From DTYU01 sp040757355 (GTDB lineage Bacteria; Bacillota; Desulfotomaculia; Desulfotomaculales; Ammonificaceae): 37,049 nt of DNA. The translations under genes were made by a program, and so were the position numbers. Positions 23,623 to 30,460 of the stretch are shown here, one piece after another; within the stretch, counting starts at the first letter, position 1; each line of letters starts with the position of its first letter. Where the stretch lies: NCBI GenBank assembly GCA_040757355.1, contig JBFLWY010000028.1, positions 1-37,049 on the forward strand. The letters run 5' to 3'. Below the pieces are notes generated by a model. The model was not told where the DNA came from. It searched no databases and worked only from the letters and a program-made list of their open reading frames with translations.

Positions 23623-23874
23623 TTATTTGTTTTGCAACACTCTTCTAAGACGGTTGACAAATGACAGGGTATCCAAGCCGTCATCAATAAAACCTTCCGA
23701 TTTCGAAAGGTGGTCAAGGCGAGCCCGGCGTTTGAGTTCTTTTTCAATCGCTGCAGAAATAAATTTGGAGCGATTTCCTTTACCTACTAAAGCATCAATC
23801 TTTTGTACGATATCGCAAGGCAACCTCACTGCTGTTATTTTAGAATTACGCATAGAAAAAGCCATACGTATCAT
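23623..23874 (-). CDS. Ribbon-helix-helix antitoxin
   Basis: 83 residues. ATG at 23874 with GAGG 7 nt upstream; an internal ATG (MRNSKITAV) is possible. ITAVRLPCDIVQKIDALVGKGNRSKFISAAIEKEL is a typical RHH fold: one strand, two helices, and the G-N/x-RSxFI turn. The tail (RRARLDHLSKSEGFIDDGLDTLSFVNRLRRVL) would bind a toxin. The toxin downstream is reduced to a PIN fragment and separated by the 123-bp palindrome, so this is probably an orphan. Confidence 0.82.
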   Translation of the reverse strand: MIRMAFSMRNSKITAVRLPCDIVQKIDALVGKGNRSKFISAAIEKELKRRARLDHLSKSEGFIDDGLDTLSFVNRLRRVLQNK

Positions 23875-23904
23875 TTCCCGGCCTCAATATTTTGTATTAC
23901 GTTA

Positions 23905-23933
23905 AGTATAACAAAAATAGGGGAGCCCTACAA
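23905..23933 (-). promoter_or_regulatory. Promoter of the RHH antitoxin
   Basis: Minus-strand TTGTAG (23928-23933), 17-nt spacer, TATACT (23905-23910), 31 nt before the ATG. The -10 lies in an imperfect dyad bounded by TTGT/ACAA, suitable for autorepression. Confidence 0.65.
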
Positions 23934-24072
23934 TAGCCGGGCCGCAATATCATTTTGTTCACAATCCGACTCATCGCTGGGATCGGGCGCAGTAACATCC
24001 GAAAAAAATGTTTTCCAACCGAAACTTCCTGTCCTTTGATGGACCATCATGATATGGACACAACTACTTGCT

Positions 24073-24252
24073 TCCGGTAAAATTACCCTAACCTTTACTG
24101 CGAAAACGCGTATCTCGGAAGGGGGGACCGCCGGCGCTCAAACCGCTGAAACCTTTATTCAAAAGCGGAAAGGAAGGCCGATGAAGGACGGAAGGGTGAT
24201 AAAAAGAATTTACGGGTGTTTGTGGCCGGGTTTATCACCTGCGCGCTGTTGA
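24073..24252 (+). repeat. Copy B of the duplicated leader plus gene start
   Basis: Nearly identical to 6607-6793 but 7 nt shorter: the deletion removes the second ATG region and shifts the frame. Identity stops after CTGTTGA in both copies. Confidence 0.9.
24181..24252 (+). pseudogene. Frameshifted 5' stub of a stalk-domain gene
   Basis: The ATG and ribosome site match those at 6715, but the 7-nt deletion makes the frame end at TGA 24250-24252 after 23 codons. The stub lies directly upstream of the phospholipase-type gene and may act only as a leader. Confidence 0.75.
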
Positions 24253-24278
24253 AGAATCACTCGAAAGGGGGATCACCG

Positions 24279-27101
24279 GTGGGTGAGTTGCTTCTTTTGG
24301 GCCGGAGGATTATCCGGATGGGGCTGCCGGGGGTACTTATAGTCTTAATCCTCGCCGCTTTTGCGGGGCCGGCGCTGGCCTGGGGTGGCCGGGGCCATTA
24401 TGCTGGCACGGACAAGGCGCTCCAGCTTACGGGTGAGCTTGACGCCAATGTGGCGAACCATCTCCGGCGGTTACCGCAGGGGACCTCCGAGATCGGCACG
24501 ATGCGTTATGAATGTCTGAAAGGCGATAAACTTTATCAGACAGTAACCGGAACAACCGGCGGTTCGCGGGATAATCTTGACAATTACAGCACAATGATGG
24601 CACGTTTTGGCAGCCAGCCGTGGAACTGGCTGGCGGTGCAGGCGGTCCTTCCCGACTTTTACCGGGATCTGGAGTTTGTGGACGTAGAGGGCACCCTCAT
24701 CGATGGCGGCAGGGACGACCCGCACCGGGACGAATGGGACGCGATTGACGACGAGGCGCATTATTCTGAAGACAACAGCAATTTTGCGGCTTTCAACCAT
24801 TTTATCGATATCAAAAAGGGCCCCGGAAGGTTCGATGACTTCGACGGTTACAGCTATCACTACGGTTCGGCGTCGCGCGACCAGTACCAAAACGCGAGTG
24901 ACGCTACGAGCGACTTTTGGGCCCAGTTGCTCGCAGACCTCGGCGGGTACAAGGTGGACGGCGGCCTGGTGGGCTACTGGTACAACGACGAGTACGTCCA
25001 CGCCTACGGAGGAGATGTGGGCGCCGGAGGGCACGGCGGCTGGTACCGGGAGTGCTCGCCTTCGGTCTGGCGTTACTCCTTTCCGGAAGACAAAGGCGTT
25101 TACACCTCTAAAGAGTTCGAGCTGAGAGCCCGTTTCCCGACAGCCGATTCGGTAGGACGGAGCGGTAAGGGCATTCCCTACAGCGTCTTCATGCCGGTAG
25201 ATAATATGGCGCGCTACTGGTACGGGGAGTTTCTCAGAACGCGGGATCTGCTTGCTTTAGGGCCGGTGATGCACGCCGTCCAGGACGCGAGCGTGCCCCA
25301 CCACGCCGCCGGCTATTTGGGGAACTGGCACGACCGTTACGAAGAGAATCTTGGGCGAAATATCGAAAACTGGCTGCGCGACCCCGCTTTCCTCAACGAC
25401 GTAAAGCAACTGGTGAATCAGTGGAGCCGGATTGATCCTTCCTGTTCCGCGAGCGGCTGTCCGGTACCGGCCTTGCGTCAGAGCGACTGGAACAAAACAC
25501 CGGCGATTAACTGGCGGGTTGACCAGTTAGTGACCTGGATGGCTCTTAACGCCTACCACGCTTACGACGCCACCTATAATCATTTCCGGGGCGGCTTCCG
25601 CTTTGATGCCGCCAACGCTAAGGAGCTTACCAAGAAGGCACTGGCCATAAGCGCCCTAGTGCTGAAAAAGGCAGCGGCTGACACCGGCTGCGCGATCTAC
25701 AGGGTCCGGGTCGATTCGCCCCGTTGGGGTGCGACTCTGCAGGCGGGAACAAGTTATAGAATCAGGTGGACAGTAACGGGAGGAAGCGGCGGGAAGGTAA
25801 AACTCTGGTACCGCCTGAGCCCCACGGCGGCGTGGCGATTGATCGGTTGCGCGGATAATACCGGCGTTTACCTCTGGACAGTGCCAAATGTAAATACAGC
25901 GCGGGCAAAGATCAAGATATCCTGGTACACCGGTTGCGAGGCAGGGGCAGCCTTTTTAGCTTCGGCCGAAAGCGGCGAATTTACCATCCGGCCCCGCAGC
26001 ATCACCCTGACTTCCCCTAACGGCGGCGAACGCTGGTTCGCCGGAACGCAGCAGGAAATCAGTTGGAGCGCCACCGCCCCGCCCGGCGGCGGTCAGATCA
26101 GCCTTTTCTATTCGACTGATAGCGGCAGTCACTGGACCAGGATTGCCTGCGTGCCGAATCCAGCCGGCGGCCGCGGGACTTACCTCTGGCGGATACCCCA
26201 CGTGAGGACTGCTCAGGCGCGGGTGAAGGCGGAGTGGGTCAGCGGTTGTGATGGCTGGGTGGAGCTTTACACTGCGGACGTGAGTGACGGCGACTTCACC
26301 ATTTATGCCCTTGAACCTGCCCCGGTGGTTTTACCGGGCTTGCCTGTGCTCCTTTTGCCGGCGGCACCAACGGCGCTCACCGCCACGGCGGTTTCGGCAA
26401 CGGAGGTCGCTCTTTGCTGGCAGGATAACGCCGCTAACGAGACCGGCTTTAAGGTGGAGCGGCGCACGGGCAGCGGAGGCTGGACGGCGGTCGGCACCGT
26501 GGCGGCTGATGTTTATACCTATCGGGATACAGGATGCACGGCCGGGACGGAATATTTTTACCGTGTCTGTGCTTTCAACACCCTTGGAAGTTCTGACTAT
26601 TCCAATGAGGCTGCGGTTCACACCCCGGCGTCCGGTGAAGGCCCCAGCGAGGGTGAAGAGTCCCGTGAAGAGCCTTCTGGCGGGGCTGAAGCGCCTTCTG
26701 CGGAAACGGTAATCTGCTTCTACTTGGGGGAATCAACTTGTTACGTCAACGATGAGGCGCGGGAAATGGATACGGCGCCTGTTGTGCGGGGAGGGCGCAC
26801 GCTCCTGCCGATAAGGTTTATTGCCGAGCCGCTCGGAGCAGCCGTTAACTGGATCCCCGCCGAACGCAAAGTTACCGTTAGTCTCGGCGGGCGAACGATC
26901 GAGCTTTGGATCGGACGCAACACTGCTCGGGTTGACGGCGGGTCCAGGCCCATTGATCCGGGCAACCGGACCGTTACCCCGGTAGTGATCCCTCCCGGAA
27001 GGACGATGCTTCCTTTGCGGTTTGTTGCCGAAAACATAGGTTGCCGTGTTGATTGGGATCCGGTGACAAGAGAGGCCAAGGTGACTTACCCCGGGCGGTA
27101 A
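24279..27101 (+). CDS. Secreted zinc phospholipase C / P1-nuclease-type protein with Ig-like, FN3 and stalk domains
   Basis: About 940 residues from the GTG at 24279 (AAAGGGGG, 8-nt spacer); earlier in-frame codons belong to the duplicated leader. The signal peptide ends GPALA-W, so the mature protein begins with Trp followed by GGRGH. In zinc phospholipase C and S1/P1 nucleases the N-terminal Trp is a zinc ligand. Other expected ligands are visible: H332 and D336 (HAVQD), H342 (SVPHH), H351 and E355 (WHDRYE), plus H174 (NHFID). Residues about 435-660 are two Ig-like units (VDSPRWGATLQAGTSYRIRWT and LTSPNGGERWFAGTQQEISW) of the Kre9/KNH-like type. An FN3 domain follows (about 690-785), then an acidic linker and a stalk domain (about 815-940) with GGRTLLPIRFIAE and PGRTMLPLRFVAE. 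It acts outside the cell. Lipase versus nuclease cannot be decided by eye. Confidence 0.88.
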   Translation: MGELLLLGRRIIRMGLPGVLIVLILAAFAGPALAWGGRGHYAGTDKALQLTGELDANVANHLRRLPQGTSEIGTMRYECLKGDKLYQTVTGTTGGSRDNLDNYSTMMARFGSQPWNWLAVQAVLPDFYRDLEFVDVEGTLIDGGRDDPHRDEWDAIDDEAHYSEDNSNFAAFNHFIDIKKGPGRFDDFDGYSYHYGSASRDQYQNASDATSDFWAQLLADLGGYKVDGGLVGYWYNDEYVHAYGGDVGAGGHGGWYRECSPSVWRYSFPEDKGVYTSKEFELRARFPTADSVGRSGKGIPYSVFMPVDNMARYWYGEFLRTRDLLALGPVMHAVQDASVPHHAAGYLGNWHDRYEENLGRNIENWLRDPAFLNDVKQLVNQWSRIDPSCSASGCPVPALRQSDWNKTPAINWRVDQLVTWMALNAYHAYDATYNHFRGGFRFDAANAKELTKKALAISALVLKKAAADTGCAIYRVRVDSPRWGATLQAGTSYRIRWTVTGGSGGKVKLWYRLSPTAAWRLIGCADNTGVYLWTVPNVNTARAKIKISWYTGCEAGAAFLASAESGEFTIRPRSITLTSPNGGERWFAGTQQEISWSATAPPGGGQISLFYSTDSGSHWTRIACVPNPAGGRGTYLWRIPHVRTAQARVKAEWVSGCDGWVELYTADVSDGDFTIYALEPAPVVLPGLPVLLLPAAPTALTATAVSATEVALCWQDNAANETGFKVERRTGSGGWTAVGTVAADVYTYRDTGCTAGTEYFYRVCAFNTLGSSDYSNEAAVHTPASGEGPSEGEESREEPSGGAEAPSAETVICFYLGESTCYVNDEAREMDTAPVVRGGRTLLPIRFIAEPLGAAVNWIPAERKVTVSLGGRTIELWIGRNTARVDGGSRPIDPGNRTVTPVVIPPGRTMLPLRFVAENIGCRVDWDPVTREAKVTYPGR

Positions 27102-27122
27102 GCTTGGGGATTGCTTTTTAGT

Positions 27123-27194
27123 AAGATCACCGCGAGCGAAACGGCGGCGCTGCTGACGCGGGTGGATGCTTTTGCGGCCGGCTTAAAGCGGTGA
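27123..27194 (+). pseudogene. SLH-protein tail remnant
   Basis: 65 nt (27123-27187) match 10306-10370, the last codons of the SLH protein at 7523, and keep the frame (SETAALLTRVDAFAAGLKR, stop 27192). There is no SLH sequence upstream. It lies 21 nt after the stop of the phospholipase-type gene and before a terminator-like hairpin. Confidence 0.85.
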
Positions 27195-27223
27195 ACAAGG
27201 TGCGCGGCGGCAGAAAAGCTGCA

Positions 27224-27391
27224 AGTTCCGCCCGGCCGGTTAATTACCCGGCGGGCGGAACTGCCCCGCTGCGAAACAAACGACGCAGAAAAAAACCATC
27301 TTTATGCTCCGCAAACGGAGTCTGATAATTTTTCTTCTGCCTTCAGCGCCGCCAGACGTCATGCGTCAGCAGCGAGTTATTACGTTTCTAA
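27224..27391. repeat. 156-bp intergenic repeat, copy 2, with complete hairpin
   Basis: The repeat proper (27235-27391) matches 23177-23332. Its left side completes a hairpin: AGTTCCGCCCG (27224-27234) pairs perfectly with CGGGCGGAACT (27252-27262), with further pairs inside. This copy follows the SLH tail and looks like the original terminator region of an SLH operon; copy 1 has lost the left arm. No T-run. Confidence 0.85.
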
Positions 27392-27526
27392 GACCCAGAT
27401 GATCACGCCGTCCGGGCAAACCAAATAGAAATGTGAAACAAAAACTTTTATCGAAAAGCTAAGATCAAAACACCTCAGAACCGTTCAGCGAAATCAAATA
27501 CGTGCACCGTGACGGTTTTCTTAGGC

Positions 27527-27604
27527 TTAAACTGCGACCTGCCTCTTCTCCGGAGGAAGAAAGTCGTTGAGCTCGGCGTAAAACCGGATCGAACAGCGGT
27601 TCAC
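27527..27604 (-). pseudogene. 5' remnant of a Mut7-C gene
   Basis: The GTG at 27604 starts 25 codons (CSIRFYAELNDFLPPEKRQVA) almost identical to the N-terminus of the intact Mut7-C protein at 4612-5355, then TAA. Similarity ends at 27534, the duplication breakpoint. Not functional. Confidence 0.88.
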
Positions 27605-27910
27605 CCGTTTTTTCACCCCGGTAGATTTTCTCCCCCGGCTGCCAAAATTCCTCTTTGCTTTCACCAGCCGGCACACAATAATCAGACCCTGCCTTCTTGA
27701 AAAGTAACTATTCAGGCACCGTGCAGGACGCGGCGATGCAGGCTGCCGACACATTGCTGAGAGCCGACAAGCGTAAAAGCTACGTGTTTGCGGGATGCAC
27801 GGGACTCACGGCCGCAGCGTCACCTTTCATCATGACAATGTTTGTTGTAGGCTTCGGTAAACAGCCTCAGGTGATGCTCCTCGTCGAGGATTATCCGGTG
27901 CAGCAGTTCG
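27534..27910. repeat. Copy B of the duplicated Mut7-C/ferritin junction
   Basis: Partner of 5285-5638. Here the ferritin-like gene is complete and the Mut7-C gene is reduced to its start, the mirror image of copy A. The spacer between the two similar blocks (27701-27753) differs from that in copy A. Confidence 0.9.
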
Positions 27911-28416
27911 TCGATGTACGGGTCTTTGATCGCCTTCCGGTGAGCGCGGTACTGCTCGATGGCGCCTTCCTCAGCGGCAATGTCGGCGGCCAGGCGGTCG
28001 CAGACGTTCTCCCCGTAATAAGGAAAGGAAGCATTCCAGTAAACGGGACGGTTCTCGCGGATAAACCAGAAGCGGGGGTCAGCGCCGAGCAGGAGGATCG
28101 TTCCCGCCAGCAACTCCAGGTGTCTCATTTCCACAATCGAAATGCATTTCTCAAGCTCGGCCAGCTCCGGGTGTTCCTCGTGAAACGTGAAGTCGTGGTA
28201 AATGTACTGGTGGATGGCCGTCAGTTCGCTCCGCGGACCCGCGTAATCTTCCAGAAGCAGTTCGGCGTAGTAGCGGTTTGGGGCCGCCACGCGCGGTTCG
28301 GGATAGGGAAGGTCCAGCTCGCAAAATCTGCGGTGCCTCTCCGCTGGCGGCCCCGGCTGCTGTTTGCCACTCGGCGGAAAAATAAACCGCATCCCTGCCT
28401 TTTCGGCCTCGGACAT
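27820..28416 (-). CDS. Ferritin-like di-iron protein
   Basis: 198 residues from the ATG at 28416 (GGGGGGA, 6-nt spacer). The first ~45 residues are Pro-rich; a four-helix ferritin-like core follows with the paired metal-ligand motifs: AIHQYIYHDF, VEMRHLELL (ExxH), AADIAAEEGAIEQYRAH, and LDEEHHLRLF (ExxH). This pattern resembles rubrerythrin/ferritin-like proteins that bind a di-iron centre and deal with peroxide or iron. There is no rubredoxin Cys4 site. A perfect 21-bp dyad lies just upstream. A 3' scrap of a paralogous copy sits at 5548. Confidence 0.85.
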   Translation of the reverse strand: MSEAEKAGMRFIFPPSGKQQPGPPAERHRRFCELDLPYPEPRVAAPNRYYAELLLEDYAGPRSELTAIHQYIYHDFTFHEEHPELAELEKCISIVEMRHLELLAGTILLLGADPRFWFIRENRPVYWNASFPYYGENVCDRLAADIAAEEGAIEQYRAHRKAIKDPYIDELLHRIILDEEHHLRLFTEAYNKHCHDER

Positions 28417-28439
28417 TTCTATTCCCCCCATTGGCAGTT

Positions 28440-28460
28440 GATGGTTTAGACTAAACCATC
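28440..28460 (-). promoter_or_regulatory. Perfect 21-bp palindrome upstream of the ferritin-like gene
   Basis: GATGGTTTAG-A-CTAAACCATC: 10-bp arms, 1-nt centre, 24 nt before the ATG. A likely repressor operator; size and spacing recall metal or peroxide regulators, but the sequence is not a Fur or PerR consensus I can confirm. Hairpin function in the mRNA is possible. Confidence 0.6.
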
Positions 28461-28613
28461 TTATGCAGCGAACGCATTTTTGGTTAAGCGGAACAGTGGT
28501 TGCGCATTCTCATGTTGGTTGTAAACGGTTTTCGTAACCGAAGTCTCATCACCGACGCCTGGATTGCAGCCGAGGGTAGCCCGGGCGAAAGCCCGGTCAG
28601 TTCCAACGCGTTG

Positions 28614-28937
28614 TCAGGCGGGGCTGATGGGCTGTCGCACCGTTGCGCAGGTTTTCACTTCTCGTTCGAGCCGGTCGCCCAAAGCATCTGCGGCAACATC
28701 TAAATCATAATCGGCTTGAAACCCCAACCAAAACTGAGGCGACATGCCAAAGTAGCGGGCTAAGCACAGCGCGGTATCGGCCGTGATGCTGCGTTTTCCC
28801 TGCACAATCTCATTGATCCGGCGGGGATGCACCCCAATATCCAGAGCCAAACGGCTTTAACTCAAGCCCATTGGCTTCAGAAATTCTTCCAACAGAATTT
28901 CCCCAGGATGGATGGGTTTCAGCTTCTCTTCATTCAT
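28614..28937 (-). pseudogene. higA: HigA-type antitoxin with an in-frame stop
   Basis: From the ATG at 28937 the frame reads EEKLKPIHPGEILLEEFLKPMGLS, then TAA (28857-28859), then continues in the same frame with SRLALDIGVHPRRINEIVQGKRSITADTALCLARYFGMSPQFWL to 28614. Intact family members have Gln at the stop (LSQxxLA), so a single C-to-T change (CAA to TAA) explains it. The HTH half alone has no ribosome site. Lies directly after the higB remnant, in the usual toxin-first order. Confidence 0.85.
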
Positions 28938-28949
28938 ACAGTAAACTCC

Positions 28950-29117
28950 TTAGTGATAGTCAGTAATCTCTACGTTATAGGCATCTCGATCTCGCCATTC
29001 GAAACAGATGCGCCATTGATCATTGATGCGGATGCTGTACTGTCCTCCGGATAACTTTTCCAGTCGGTTTGCCGGTGGGATCCGTACGAACACATTAGAG
29101 CCTGGGGTCAGGTTAAA
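28950..29117 (-). pseudogene. higB: C-terminal fragment of a HigB/RelE toxin
   Basis: 55 codons open after a TAG at 29118: PANRLEKLSGGQYSIRINDQWRICFEW then DAYNVEITDYH and stop, 12 nt before higA. The N-terminal ~40 residues (first helix pair) are missing or scrambled, so no active toxin can be made. The adjoining 29120-29220 holds an unassigned short frame (AYRQRYADWSKGTSLT). Confidence 0.8.
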
Positions 29118-29222
29118 CTAGTGCCTTTCGACCAGTCAGCATAGCGTTGTCGGTATGCCCGTACGCAATACTGAACTTCCTTCACCGGTGCCGCCGCTGT
29201 GATTTATCGTTCTGCCGGGACC

Positions 29223-29966
29223 TTACGGTATACGAACTTCCTCCACAACTCCATACTTTTCCTTTTCGGAGTCCACAAAGTGCCACCATTCAGACCGGAT
29301 CGAAATAAAACCGTGCCTGACCATTACCTCCTCCAGATACCTGGAATTTGCAGCGCGGGTGGGGGTAACGTCGCTGTAGTCCCGGTCGGCTTTCGGGCTA
29401 AACTCGTCAAAGCCGCTGGGCATATCGAGTTCCCTGCCGGAAGAATCGATAAGGGTGACATCTACTGCACAGCCCCGCGAGTGGGGCGAATATCCCTTAT
29501 GGGGATTGACAAGGTACCGGCTGTCGGGGGCGACCGCCCACATTTCAAACTGAACCCGTGGCGGTCTGTAGGCGTCCCAAATCTTCAGCCTGTATCCACG
29601 TTGGGCCACCTCTGCGAGAACCTTTTTTAGTTTTTCGGCGGTCCCCCTGCGCAAATAGGCCCTTGGGTCATCGTAAAGTTTCCTTCCAGTAAAATTGTGC
29701 TCTGTATAATATACCAGTTCGACTTCTAATTCAGGAACATATTCCCCAAGGTCCACGAAGTCTTCCGGCTCCCGCGAAGGCTCGACACGTTGCTCCGGAG
29801 GGACCGCCGTGCGTGTTTTGGCTCCCGCCGGCGAGCGATATGTATCGTTCACCGTATTACGGCCATTTTCTTTAGGAACTGTGGTCTCCGGTTCGCAGCC
29901 TGATAAAAACGTTCCCGCCGCCAGCAGCGAAAGCACTAATAGGAAACATAATGTATTTCTCAGCAT
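29223..29966 (-). CDS. D-Ala-D-Ala dipeptidase-like lipoprotein (VanX family, peptidase M15)
   Basis: 247 residues, ATG at 29966 with GGGGGAAAGG. Lipobox LSGC (Cys24) gives a membrane-anchored exported enzyme. After a linker of about 45 residues comes the VanX/DdpX domain. The zinc site is complete: SPHSRGCAVD supplies H162 and D169, SEWWHF supplies E226 and H229, with the same spacing as in VanX. KIWDAYRPP is another family signature. It should hydrolyse D-Ala-D-Ala outside the membrane, i.e. a cell-wall turnover or recycling role rather than the cytoplasmic vancomycin-resistance role. No vanHA or vanRS genes are nearby. The start is supported by the signal sequence. Confidence 0.92.
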   Translation of the reverse strand: MLRNTLCFLLVLSLLAAGTFLSGCEPETTVPKENGRNTVNDTYRSPAGAKTRTAVPPEQRVEPSREPEDFVDLGEYVPELEVELVYYTEHNFTGRKLYDDPRAYLRRGTAEKLKKVLAEVAQRGYRLKIWDAYRPPRVQFEMWAVAPDSRYLVNPHKGYSPHSRGCAVDVTLIDSSGRELDMPSGFDEFSPKADRDYSDVTPTRAANSRYLEEVMVRHGFISIRSEWWHFVDSEKEKYGVVEEVRIP

Positions 29967-30375
29967 ATTACCTTTCCCCCGCTCTGATCCTCTTACATTT
30001 TACACTGCAGAATGTAAACATTGAACCGCTTGATCCAAAACCCTGTCTAAGAAACAAAGCCGTTCGGAACAAGGTATTATTGAGTGTTACTGAAATCCAG
30101 GATAGAGGATGAATCGCAATGCTGCCCTTTTCTTTGAAACTCCGTACAAAATCCATCAACAATTCCGTCAAATTTCAATACGCCTCAATGCCCGATTCCA
30201 TTACCTTTGTAATTATCACCAAATTCAGTGAAAAACCCCGCTTAGTGCCGATCATGGGCTCTATTCTTCCGGATGATCCTTACGATGTTGTTCGGGTTGT
30301 TGATGTCCGGCACCACAGCGCAAATTGCTTGCGTTAACTCAAGAAAACGTGTATAATTTCTTTGTGATAGATCTC
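29967..30375. other. Intergenic stretch before tRNA-Leu
   Basis: No supported gene. A TTTACA/TGTAAA dyad (29999-30018, CTGCAG near its centre) lies just upstream of the dipeptidase gene and may be an operator. The reverse strand of about 30242-30340 reads a short coding-like tail (AICAVVPDINNPNNIVRI), possibly a gene remnant. Confidence 0.45.
30329..30357 (+). promoter_or_regulatory. tRNA-Leu promoter
   Basis: TTGCGT (30329-30334), 17-nt spacer, TATAAT (30352-30357), 18 nt before the tRNA. Confidence 0.8.
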
Positions 30376-30460
30376 GTCGGAGTGGCGGAACTGGCAGACG
30401 CGTACGTTTGAGGGGCGTATGGGGTATCCCGTGGGGGTTCAAGTCCCCCCTCCGACACCA
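30376..30460 (+). tRNA. tRNA-Leu (anticodon GAG)
   Basis: 85 nt with encoded CCA. Acceptor GTCGGAG/CTCCGAC, D-arm GCG...CGC, anticodon stem TACGT/GCGTA with loop TTGAGGG (anticodon GAG at 30410-30412), long class II variable arm (TGGGGTATCCCGT), T-arm GGGGG-TTCAAGT-CCCCC. It decodes CUC and CUU. Its 3' end overlaps the repaired end of the recombinase gene on the other strand. Confidence 0.95.

Noticed and set aside
23450..23648. Small plus-strand protein over the palindromic element
   Set aside because: The frame is produced by the palindrome itself; composition and start context are poor.
27697..28449. 250-codon plus-strand frame
   Set aside because: Antisense to the ferritin-like gene, whose metal-binding motifs are clear on the minus strand.
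3230..30460. A 27-kb integrative element bounded by tRNA-Leu repeats
   Set aside because: In a normal insertion the intact tRNA precedes the element and the displaced 3' copy follows it. Here the order is reversed, the copies differ by a base, and no conjugation or phage genes lie between.
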